This document shows positions 44,700 to 55,576 of a stretch of 64,000 nt of DNA, one piece after another. A program made the position numbers and the translations under genes. The notes under the pieces are model-generated. The model searched no databases, was not told where the DNA came from, and saw only the letters and a list, made by a program, of their open reading frames with translations. The DNA is from Perilla frutescens (taxonomy: Eukaryota > Streptophyta > Magnoliopsida > Lamiales > Lamiaceae), in the NCBI GenBank assembly GCA_026008535.1, contig BRKX01000002.1:59021170-59085169 (forward strand), in the 5' to 3' direction. Positions within the stretch are counted from its first letter, which is position 1; every line of letters begins with the position of its first letter.

Positions 44700-47588
44700 C
44701 AGGTTTGCAACTCTGCAGACCTGTTGGGTCTTATTTCGTCTTTCATTGAAATTCCATGTGATATTATATAAGCCCTCAGCTCGTCACTCACGCAACAGCT
44801 AAAAGGTACGCATGTTTTTATGCGGTTTTTAGTTTTTAAAAGTTTACATTAACTGTTGAAATGTTATGTTTGTCTGAAAACGAAAGATTAGGATTCGCCG
44901 TGTTGACGGGAATTCCTCGAAAGATTGATTATTATGCGGATAGCATACTCTGATTAACTACGCTGATTGCGTACGTTGTTGCTATGGTGATAGCATACTG
45001 GTTTTGAAATATATCTATTAGCATACTGGTTTCTGTTGAAAAACTATGTTGATTACATATATGTATGAACTTGTTTATATATGCCTTGTACATACTTGTG
45101 ATGTTGGGAACGTGCGGAATGCATACTGTAAACCTTGATAGCCGGAATGTGTTTATTGTTCATACTCTTGGATGAGTACAAGAACTTGAAAGTGGGAGAA
45201 TGTAAGATTAACTTAGCCTATAGTTGCTGAACTTAGGCTGAATTTGTAAACACTAATGAGATTGTTGAGAACATAGTTTGACTGAGGAAACATTTCATTT
45301 TGATGACTGAACATAAACTTACGGCTCAGAATAACTGCCACATGTATATCACGATGAACGGATTATGAGATTTTGTATGTATACCAAGAAAGAGATCGAT
45401 TCGGTATTTGAGTTCGTTGGGGAAATAACCTACTCTATGGAGGTCAACATCCGGTTAGAAGAAGTCTTTTCAGATTGAGCTGTGTTAAAGTTGACCAAGA
45501 ATTTGCGTTGTTACTAGGAAGATGGGCACATTAAGGAATAAAATATTTTGAAAACAAAAACATAAGTCAACGATCTATGTGGAGACTGTCAATTTTTATG
45601 GGTAGATATGTTAGACAATGGTGGCTACTACAAACAAGGTTCAACATCAGAATTGCCACCTGAGCGAAATATTGAGGTAGACCGATCACCGTCTTTTATA
45701 CCTCCATGTGGAGATGAGGTTATAAAGCTTTAACTTTGAACTAGAAACAAAGAAACGAGTAATCGATTTATAGGCCAGTTATCAGATTGTAGATCTATTA
45801 CACATTTAAGAAATCCCTACGCAAGCTTTCAACTTATGAGTCATGTTTAACGATCCTGTCGCGATTACAGGGAATAAAGATTCGTTCCTCCAAGAGAAAG
45901 CTCTTCACCTCAGTGGATGGCTAATCGAGGCCCTGGCATGTTTCATTCCCAAGATTTGTAGCTTGTTTTAGATCAATTTTTAGAATGAGGGTAAAGATGG
46001 TCGTTATGATTGCTGCCAAATTAATTTAAAGATATGTTTGTCGGTGTTCTACTCAGCTTCCAAGAGAAGTTAAGTCAAACTATTTTCAGTCTAGGAGGTA
46101 TCATAGATCAATTCGTTCTCTCGTATCCTTCCGATGGGTAGAAAATGATTCCCGAGACGTCGCTTTTCCAGCCAGTGCAAAGTCTAGCCAACTTGTGCTT
46201 TATCGTAGCAACCTCCTAAAAAAAAACAAGATGGGTGAAGCTCAAGAAAGAAGGAAGGAGAACCCGAAGAATATCGTTAAGAAGATAGACCTAGTGTTCG
46301 ATAGATTGAGAGTTTCATTATGATAAGAAGTTTTGATAAGTCTATTTATTCATTCTCGTGTTGATAGAATCGATTTATTCATTCTCTTTTAAAATCGATT
46401 TATTCTCTTATTAATTGAATCAATTTCCCTTCAACAGCTTCATATCATTTGAAATTCTCCATTTATACCACTTGGGATTTGTTGATTTTATCCTCTTGGA
46501 TAATTTGAAATCTTTTGGATGATACTTCTTTGATCATCAAGAATCAGCAATGGCATTTACTTGTTAGGCTATGCTGACGCCTTTATGAAAATATTTCAGC
46601 ACGGTTCTCAGCTCTTAAGCGTTGATTTTCTTTTGTTATTCTCATATATCTTTGTAAAATGTGAGAATCCTTCGAGTTATAAATCCTCTAAAAATATAAT
46701 ATTTTTGGTATAAATAACCTAGTGTTACCTCTCTTCCAGCTGTTGTTGATCAGATAAAGTTCTCACTTAGAGGTGTTTGATTTATTTTAATCTCACTCAT
46801 AGAACTTAAGTGTGAGTCTTCAAATAGAAGAGGGAGCTTATAGAAGTATTCATTTAAGTATATTGCTAGGAGAGCGAATGATAGTATTCCATAATGACGA
46901 ATGGAACCGAAAAAATATCAGTTAGTGTTCTCCAAAATCGAAAGTACATTTCTAAAGTAATTTCTTAGTTCTTAACATTTAAGATGATCAATGGATGTCA
47001 ACAAGCAAGTTTCGAGCTTACAGTTAAAGTCTAGACATGCGATTCTTATTGTGCATGCAAGCGAAGGTGATCACTAGCGGGAGCCAGACAGTCAGATTAC
47101 CACTTTAAAGAAAAGAGAATAGTATAACAAGGAAAATAAGACTAATTTGCATCGGAAATACGATTCAAGCACGCTTCAAGAAGACGTGAACGTCAAATCT
47201 CAACATTTTAAGGAAAGAGATAAAACACAGTTCGAACCTGATAGAATTTGTAATCCAACCGTCCAAGGGCATGCTCATTCGAATCATGGGGAGATTATAT
47301 GAAGTCGGTGCATCTTGATAGCTCTCACAAAGGATAGAGAAAGATGGCAAACGTTTAGGCTTTCAGAAAGATAAATTTGCGTGGAAAAGAAGAGCGAGTA
47401 TAGACTATTCAAAGAAGTATTTGATCAAGAAGAAAACAGAAAGAGGGATAAAGGTTGAGAATCAACCTAAAGAATAGGAAACCCATATCAGTTCTAGGCT
47501 GCAAGTACAAAAATTGAGGTTTTGAACCCTGAGGATGTACTTTGATACTTCTTCTCAAGATAAGGAAATTTCGGGACGAAATTTATTT
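44700..47588 (+). other. Non-coding internal region of the LARD
   Basis: About 2.9 kb. The longest open frame is about 61 residues and looks random. I could not recognise gag, protease, RT, RNase H or integrase motifs on either strand. Confidence 0.6.
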
Positions 47589-47600
47589 AAGGGGGGTAGA
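47589..47600 (+). other. Polypurine tract of the LARD
   Basis: AAGGGGGGTAGA ends one base before the 3' LTR start at 47,602. This is the primer site for plus-strand synthesis. Confidence 0.85.
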
Positions 47601-47601
47601 A

Positions 47602-50600
47602 TGTAATACCCCGAAATATTTTAGAAGATTTTATTCAACTTATATTACCCTCTGGTAAGTTAGAAAATAAGTTGGGTCCTTAAATGACTCAAATAAAGGA
47701 AAATCGCAGTCAGGGAAATCTGTTAAATCTAATTTGGTCAAAAATTACCTTAAAAATATGTTATGATATTTTTCTCGGGTTGATAGAAAATATTTCAAGA
47801 ATCGTGCCAACCTTTGAAATTTCAAATTTCGAGTTCAAATGAACTCTTGGCACAACTTTAAGTTGGAAAATAATAAATTTAATAGAAAAAGGCACATCCG
47901 TCATTATCCAATTTCTTTTTCAAAAGATTATCTTATTCTTAATTATCCTATTCTTTTTCCATCATTATCCTCTTTCTTTTATTCGTTATTATCCTATTTA
48001 TTTTTCCTCTATAAATAAGAGTTTAAGGTTTCATTTTTCATTCATTTTCAAAATCGAAACGCCGAGCAGCTTCCAGAGAATGTACGACTCTAGTTTCCTA
48101 TTTCAATTCTGAAATAGTCATTTTGAAGGTGTCAACGCGTAGATCACGAATACATGATTGAAATGATGACACGAAGGATGATCACGATGGAAAATCATCG
48201 TGACCGCCGTCAATTCCCCGGAGAAGGTACTTTCTCCGATTCTGGTCATTCGGACCGATGAATTTAGAAATTTCAAGTTCTAAATATGCTTATATTTCGA
48301 TTATCTTTAATTCTACCGATTCCGATTTTTGATGTTGTGAGTTTTCGGTATTTTTCCCCGTTTTCATTTTATTTAAATCTCAGATCTACTCTTCCTGGAT
48401 AGTCGTATTAGAAATCTTCTTTTTATAAATAGTCTTTGATCATTTGGATCTTGTAGTTAACCGGAATAGATTTTTGATTTCTCGTCGTTTGAAATCCGGA
48501 TCCGAATATTATATTATAAATCTGCCCAGTTCGAATTTATGTTCTAGCCGTCCGATCTTTGATCTGATTACACCATTAAATTCCTTATTTTCTGCACTAT
48601 CAAAAATTGTACTTTTGAGCGAAAATCCAACGAGTATCGAGCTCGATCGAGACCGATACATTTTCAGCTAAAATTTGTGGCGGAAATTTCCGCCAGCCAG
48701 CTTTTCAGCCGGTGTGGCCGGAATTAGCCTTTGATCCCTTCTGACCGATTGTGGTACCCATCAAGATTGACGTGTGGCCGTAGACGGTGCTCCATTTCGT
48801 GTTGAAATGAATTTAATATGATTTTTCGAAGTTAATGTCTCATTTTTAAAAATTGCATTTTAGTTAGAATTGCTTCAAAATGTTTGTTAGATCTGTCCTA
48901 GCAAAAAGGTTCATTCAGCATTTATTCCCTATGGTGGATTCTCTACTTAGCTATAGATTCCATTTTTGTCCAGGCGGATTTTTGAGTTTATCCAATTATT
49001 CAAATCGTGTATTTAAATTCTTATCTTTTTCATGTGTCGTCTGAAAATCATGAAATTTTCACACTTGCATTGTTATATGTGAAGTATGTTATCAATTAAA
49101 TTTGGTAATTTTCTGAAAGCCAGAAAGACTCGTAGATTAAATTTGATCAGAATCGAGTAAAATGGCAAGTGATCGACATCCACCTTTTCCAAATGTTTTT
49201 GGACGGATTTACTCGAAAATATTCGCTGAATTTAATTCCCTAAAGTGTTGAGTTGAGAATGAAATCCTAATGTTGCGCATTGTAGTCTGAAGCCGTTTTA
49301 TTAGTTTAGAATATTCGTATTACATTTAGTTTAGCTTAGAAAAAAATCATTTATCTATCCTAAATTGAAGCTTACCTTATGTTATAGTTTCAAGGCCTAG
49401 CATGATACTAATAGGTAGTTTCTCCTTTGTAGGTCCGAACCCGAGACCCATATTTAATTAGGATTTGCAAGACACGTGTAAAGCTTCAGCTACTATTAGC
49501 TAACCAGGTGGGTTATACTATACTATATCTTTGCAAATTCTATCTTTCGAGTTATTAAGCTCTGCTTTTGTCAAAATTGCATATGTGACTATCTGTGTTA
49601 AATATTTACATGCTACTGTATGTTGTCGGAGTCTCATAAACCAGCGCTGTGTCAATGTGAGTAGCTACAGTATGCATGCATTGTTTGTCCTGCCCTACTC
49701 CTTGTCGGTGAGACTAAAATGAAACACTTATTGGTTATACTCTTTGGGTATACTATGGCCATACTCAACGTTATGCGCTGGTGATGTAGTTTGGGTTGCG
49801 GGCAGTGACGGGTTATACTCTTAAGCGCTTCACGATAAAATGTTTTGGTGAACTTAGGTTGCTTCCAACTTTTAAACCTCCTAAGTTTCACTACCTGCAT
49901 GAACATAGATAGATTACTTTAACAAAATGATTTGCATAACTTGAATTGTAAAACTTACCCACTGAGTGCATTAGTACTCAGCCCAAATCTTTTCAAACAT
50001 TTTCAGGTAAGTAGGCTGGAGCGTGGAGGTGACGAGGTTGAGATATGGGCTATTATGATTTACATATTTTTCCGTTGTCCCTTTTTGTTAGTATTCTGTT
50101 AAGAATTGAGCTTTCACTCTTATGGTATTCTTTTGCTAAATGCTAAGAACTCTGATCTTGGTATTTTGTTGATATGATTCTGCTTCTCTGATTCTGAACA
50201 TTTGTTGACTTCCTAGTTAACATGTATCATATGCTTAGCTACATAATTATTCCAAGGGGAGGAAGTCCGTCTTTCGTTATGTCTATTTGATCATTCATTT
50301 TGGCCTATGGAAGGGCTTCATTTGTTCAGCATATTGGTGTCTGTTTCTTTTGTCGACCTATGAATGGGTCTATTAATTGTTGGTATCTGGTTATTTGTTT
50401 CTGTTTGGCCTATGAAAGGGCTTATTGAATTGTTACAGCTTCCATTCTTCTCTTATAAGCCGTTATAAACGGGGATTCGCTCTAGTTACAGAGGTTATGC
50501 TGTCTAATTTTCCGAAAGGCATAACCTATCTTTGGCATACTCGATTGTTAAATTTTATTCCAAACATTAATCCTTTTGGATTAACACCCCGTCATTAATT

Positions 50601-50683
50601 TAATTACCCCATTTCTTTCCCGCTTCTTAATTCCAACCCCCGTGGCGTCCATTTCCACGATCTTTCGGGATCGGGGCGCTACA
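47602..50683 (+). repeat. 3' full-length LTR, 3,082 bp
   Basis: A copy of 41,603-44,684 offset by exactly 5,999 bp. It is followed by ATTAC, the right target duplication (50,684-50,688). Confidence 0.95.
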
Positions 50684-50712
50684 ATTACAATTGCTAAGAA
50701 ACTAAGAAAGAG

Positions 50713-50817
50713 GTTCCGGTGGGGATGGCCTAGTGGTGGAGTGAGGTTGTTTGGAGGCCAAAGGTCACAGATTCGAACCTCCTCAATACCACAAGTCGGG
50801 TGTGTGAGTAAAAAAAA
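50713..50817 (+). mobile_element. tRNA-derived SINE copy 2, with 13-bp target duplication
   Basis: A box TGGCCTAGTGGTGG and B box AGATTCGAACCTCC, then CTCAATACCACAAGTCGGGTGTG and an A-tail. AACTAAGAAAGAG occurs at 50,700-50,712 and 50,818-50,830. It lies about 25 bp beyond the LARD target duplication. Confidence 0.9.
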
Positions 50818-50830
50818 AACTAAGAAAGAG

Positions 50831-51600
50831 AGTATGATTTATTTTATTTTATTTTACAGTTTTTGTCATTGATAAATAGATTTTATATCATTTGAAAATT
50901 ATAATATTTGGTTATACTAATACTTTTTTTTATATTTTGATCATTTTCTAAGTTTTGTATTATTTTTTAAATATAAATATATTTTTTATATTATTTAAAA
51001 ATTATAGTATTTGATCAAACTACTATTTTAAAATATTGATTATATATTAAAAATAATACAAAAATTATATAAAAAAATAATCATACACTCTCTCCAAAAG
51101 GAGTCTTTTTGTAGAGATTATAATGGAGTTTTTTTTTCTTCCAGGAAAATACAGGGACGTAATATGAAATTTACTTTTTTGAAGTTTCAGATTGACAATT
51201 TTCATCTTTAAAGTATGGATTGAGATTTTTCATTTTTTAAATTCTAAATTAATTACTCATCCGTTAAGTTCTAAATTGACAATTCTTCTTTTTTTATTTA
51301 CTTTTTTGGTATTAGTAGGCCAACAAAGTTTTGAGTCATGTAAATAGCAAACCAAATGCAACAAATGAAATATACTAGTCATCGTGATTTGTGAATTATT
51401 CATTCACGTACGTTTGATGAGTGAGGTTTTTGCACCATTTATTGTGGTTGAAATGATAATTTTTGGTGAGTTATGCATTAATCCAAATTGAATTTTTAAT
51501 CTTCCGATTTGGAAGTTTTGTTTTTTATTTGAGTTTTAGAGGAAATAAAGTATGAATCAATTCAATTTTGAGGGAATAAATTACATGAGATGATAGGATA
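50831..51600. other. AT-rich spacer
   Basis: No gene, repeat or RNA was recognised. Confidence 0.5.
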
Positions 51601-52930
51601 TCAAATTAGGAAATCGCTGCAAATTGAATCATTTCAATTGGACAAGAAATGAGGGATAACAAAGCAAAACCGTCAAAGATGTCAGAGCAAAATATAATCA
51701 GAGGCGCGACCACCACACTCGTGCCATTTGGCATGACCTGCAGCGCGATCGAAGGCGCGACTAAGCCCGTATCGTGCCCTAGCACTAATTTTTGAATTTT
51801 TGAGTTTCTTTCCATTTTTCTATCATTTTTGATGGCCAAAATTCCCCCACTATATATACAAAACTCCATTTTGAAATCTAGGGAAAGCCTTCATACCCAA
51901 AATTCCTCGTATCACAAAATCATCTTCTCCCACACCTTTCAATCTCTAGCCACACATCAAACCCACACTCTAACTAAGATCTCCACCTAGGTATGGTGAA
52001 TAAGGAATTAGAGCTTGAAAATGGAGCAAAGAAGAGAATAGTGGAAGCAAGGATAGATTTGAGGCCTAACTTCCGGGTTATACCAAATTTCTTTTCTTGT
52101 TTTTATCTTTATTTTTTATAAGTAATTTTGTCCTAGCATTGTATTATGTTAAGCTATATTATTTTTATAATTTTGGATTAAGATTATTTGGGTATCTACG
52201 TATTACTTTTTCTATCGATTGTTTATATGACTATATTTCATTTATTGTGCTTATGCTATGTATGGATGTTAATTAATTGATTACTAATTAATATAATTTT
52301 ATTTATTAATTCATAATTCGAGAAATGAGTCTTAATAGACGAACTCTAGCCATAAGACATCTTTGTTAATAAATTCGAGAGAATTGAGGCTTAGTATGAG
52401 TGCTAAAAATCTTAGGAGCTTTTGGTAAGTGCATATATATGATTCGATCAGAGACGATAATCCTAGTGTATACCCCACAACATGAGTGCCTCAAGAGATA
52501 GGACTTAGGATGCATTAGAGATAGATCCAGTGAGATTTGGCACCACAAATAGACTTTTGATAGGATCGCTGATGATAGTACCCAAAGAACTTAACCCGAG
52601 AGTACCTCTACGGCTCTACCTATATACTTGTCTTCTTCTCCATTTATTTTTCTCGTTTTTATTTTTTGCTTTCCTTAGTTTAGATTAGTTAATTAGTTTC
52701 TTTTTTCTTCCGTCGTTTAGATAACGATTGAGATCCGATATTGTAGTTTGCACAATTATTTGTAATTTAATGTTTGTGGATATGTCACTTGCTCACCACT
52801 GTCTATACAGTCTCGTCCTTTTGCAGATAATGCTAAATTTTGGCCGATAAATGTATTATTTTGTTTAACGTTTGTTTATATTCAACATTTTATTTTTCTG
52901 TTCACGTGAGAATTTTGCTCACACTTAAGA
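51600..52930 (+). mobile_element. Possible LTR-type retroelement remnant
   Basis: A GGCGCGACC.../GGCGCGACT block (51,700-51,770), a TATATATA box (51,850), then a leader-like stretch (TCTCCACCTAGGTATGG at 51,980) and a long non-coding stretch containing AGATAGGACTTAGGATGCATTAG (52,495-52,517). This resembles LTRs of non-coding gypsy-type elements, but no paired LTR or coding sequence confirms it. Confidence 0.25.
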
Positions 52931-53414
52931 GGATGAAAATTTCGAAAATAAATGCAAAATCGATCTGATTGGAAAAAATAATCAACAATTTCTAAATGTG
53001 TACAACTTCACAACATTGCAGTACTGATTACAAAGGGTTTGATCAACCATGCATTATTGAAAAAGAATCATGAACGAATGTGTTAGCTCTAGGCGCAGTA
53101 TATGCAGATGAGATACTTATATGAAACGGCTTTTCTCCGTCTTCGATCTAATATTCCTAGTTCCAACCATTAGATTGTCATGTGTATTTTTCAACACTTG
53201 TGAAATTTTTAAAATCCACATGATACCAATCCAATTGTTGGAATAGATCATTTTTTAAATAGATGATCCCATCTGCATTATATGCAGCAGTCCTCCAGAT
53301 CAACTTCATTAAAAAAAGGAAACGAAGAGCTATTAACTTAGGACAACGAATTAAAGAATTAATTAAGGTTATTTAGCTATTGCACGCCACCAAATTAATG
53401 TCGTAGGAATGAAT
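52931..53414. other. Spacer 3' of the TIR gene
   Basis: No gene is supported; AT-rich. Confidence 0.45.
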
Positions 53415-54175
53415 TTAATGCGCGTATCGTCTATGTTTTCTCATCAGTTCTTCCTCTTCCTCTTCCACTTCGATCAAGTTCTTGATCACCACATCCGTTG
53501 CATTAGCAAGAAATTCCGACCAATCCCTGCATTCACAAACGCAACAATTAATACTATTGATCAAATTATAAATCCTTAATGTACATTTACGTATATAGCG
53601 TGACATTAATTAATTTAATCAGTATATATATTATGCATTTGAGCAAAAATAAATATAATATAATTAATTAATGTACTTGTATATAGTGCAGTGAATTACC
53701 CTGTGACGGTGTCGAAGGTCAATCCGACGGTGTATTTGGCCTCCTCCAGGGCTGCGCGGAACTTGCGGAGATCCTCCGGCGAGCAAGAGCCGTCGTCTTT
53801 GACTCGGAGGTCGGAGGGTTTGATGTCGCAGAAAACCGGCACCACCTTCTTCCGGAGCTCCGTCATGAGGCTGAGCTCGTGCAGACAGAAGTAGGAGTCG
53901 CAATACATCGGCGAGAAGACGGCAATCCCGACCTTGCATTCTCGGATCGCCGCGTCGATCTTGTCGAACAGCCTGTCGCCGGGCTTCATGCTCTTGCTGT
54001 CCAAGAAAGGGCGGACGCCGAGGCCGCGGAGGTGGTGGTAGAGCAGCCCCGCCACGTTCCTTTTTGTGTCTACGCCACGGTGGTTCACGAACACATCGCA
54101 CGGCTGGCGTTGGCGGCGGAGGAGGTGGCGGTGGCGTCCCAAGGTGCTGACCACGGCGGAGGATGGACGTTGCAT
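53415..54175 (-). CDS. TIR-only (TIR-X) immune-type protein, two exons, 195 residues
   Basis: Exon 1 is 54,175-53,700 and exon 2 is 53,526-53,415, with a GT...AG intron whose splice completes a Gly codon. The TIR domain follows a short basic N-terminus: CDVFVNHRGVDTKRN (the DVF..FRG.DTR position, here NHRG), then PFLDSKSMKPGD, IRECKVGIAVFSPMYCDSYFCLHEL, VVPVFCDIKPSDLRV. The Glu of FCLHEL corresponds to the catalytic glutamate of plant TIR NADases. Exon 2 adds DWSEFLANATDVVIKNLIEV and a Glu-rich basic-ended tail; there is no NB-ARC or LRR. It belongs to the conserved TIR-only group (At1g52900-like, from memory). Its likely role is NAD+ cleavage or signalling in immunity; this is inferred from the family. 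Exon 1 is GC-rich compared with its surroundings. Confidence 0.9.
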
Positions 54176-54228
54176 GTCACGTTCTAATTAATGAGAAAAA
54201 AAGGTATGGTGGAGTTTGAATATCTAGC

Positions 54229-54236
54229 TATATAAT
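54229..54236 (-). promoter_or_regulatory. TATA-like box of the TIR gene
   Basis: The minus strand reads ATTATATA about 55 bp upstream of the ATG at 54,175. Confidence 0.35.
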
Positions 54237-55440
54237 GTATTTGTTTGTGTGAGTGTTTTGTATTTTAGCTAGCTTTAAATGATATTGAATTGTAGGGTCT
54301 TCTTGATTACGATAAAATAGGGGGATTTATAGGTGTGGGGAATAGATTTGTATTAGGTTGATTTTGAACGGGAGAAAATGGAGTTGTCTACTAATCAGAA
54401 TGAGAATGTTGGACTGTTTGAAAATTATTTAGTGGGTTTCATGTTTTCACAGAGAGGAAAAATAGAGTAAAACTGTTTGAATGAGAATTGACTCTTTTAA
54501 TTAAGCTGGTCTATGTAAATTCAGTTACAACGGACTCTTTAATCCTTCAAACACGCTTTATTCTATAGTTATTATTTTATTTTTTTACTATTTTCCCTTT
54601 GCTACAGTACTATCTATCTTCCTAATTAGGAATCTCTCAGAAATTGGATGATACTATTTATTTAAATTTGTTTATATATATATATATATATTCTAAAAAA
54701 AAGTTTTTATATAGGAGAACAATTAATTTGTGCTTAACTAGTTTCAATAATTCGATTGGATGATACTCGATGAATTAATTAAAATTTATTTTTATATAGT
54801 TGTAACACAATTTTTGTATTTCATTTGGTAAAACACAAAACAGTGTACAAATAAAATGATTCACGCCGTCTTCGAAATGAATTTGGTGAAGAACTCCTTG
54901 AATTCTTGAACTCTGGAATTTCTTCTCAAATTCTTGAACTCTTCAAATGACTTCTGGTGTGATTTTCAACTAATATGTAGGTCTGTATTTATAGTGGTAG
55001 GGAAAGAGATTTAGAGCTGATGTAACACTATCTCACTGGCTGTTCAAAATTGATATATATATATTTTGAAAGATATTTATTTGTTGCCAAAGACTCTCGA
55101 TGTTTATCATATAATAATATCTTTATTATTTAAATACTTTATCTAATTTTGGATTTCATAAGATTCCAAAACTAAATAAATATATATAAAAATTAATAAA
55201 AATATTATATATAATATTTAATTTTTTGCTATCTACAATAGTTTCAATTAATTAAGAGCTTTTGGAAAGAGTTCGATGTATTTTTTTTCAAATAAAACTC
55301 TTAAGTAATTCAAAATTAGCAAGAGACTAAACATGAGGTGCTAGAAACGCGATTTCCCCAATTTATACTTAAAAAAAATATTTTAAATGAGCTAACATGA
55401 AAGTTTATACTTAGTGTCACATAATCTGATGTTATGTATC
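54237..55440. other. Upstream region of the TIR gene
   Basis: AT-rich with no gene. The segment at 54,798-54,865 (ACACAATTTTTGTATTTCATTTGG...GTGTACAAATAAAATGATT) resembles 62,895-62,960, so a dispersed repeat may be present in both places. Confidence 0.4.
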
Positions 55441-55460
55441 TTAAATATATAATCACTAAC

Positions 55461-55555
55461 GTCCCGGTGGGGATGATCTAGTGGTGGAGTGAGGTTGCTT
55501 GGAAACCAAATGTCACGGATTCAAATCTGCTCAATACCACAGATCGAGTGTGTGT
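55461..55555 (+). mobile_element. tRNA-derived SINE copy 3, with about 14-bp target duplication
   Basis: GGGGATGATCTAGTGGTGG (A-box region) and GGATTCAAATCTGC (decayed B box), then CAATACCACAGATCGAGTGTG. ATATAATCACTAAC flanks the element (ends at 55,460 and 55,576). Confidence 0.85.
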
Positions 55556-55576
55556 TTAATATATATAATCACTAAC

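Larger units (their letters stand above)
40748..50683 (+). mobile_element. Composite non-coding LTR retroelement (LARD, Ty3/gypsy-like)
   Basis: Layout: partial LTR (40,748-41,602), full LTR (41,603-44,684), primer-binding site, 2.9-kb internal region without any convincing gene, polypurine tract, and full LTR (47,602-50,683). The LTR ends TGTAATACCCCG...GGGGCGCTACA and the GGACGAAATTTATTTAAGGGG segment before the 3' LTR resemble Ty3/gypsy chromoviruses of the Tekay/Del type (from memory). Having no gag or pol, it would need enzymes from another element. The near-identical LTRs mark it as young. Confidence 0.85.

Noticed and set aside
51606..51869. 87-residue minus-strand frame MEFCIYSGGILAIKND...
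   Set aside because: It lies over a probable LTR promoter region, with no domain and no partner exon.
53664..54101. 145-residue Arg/Pro-rich open frame overlapping the TIR gene
   Set aside because: It is an alternate-frame shadow of TIR exon 1; the exon frame has the conserved TIR motifs and correct splice sites.
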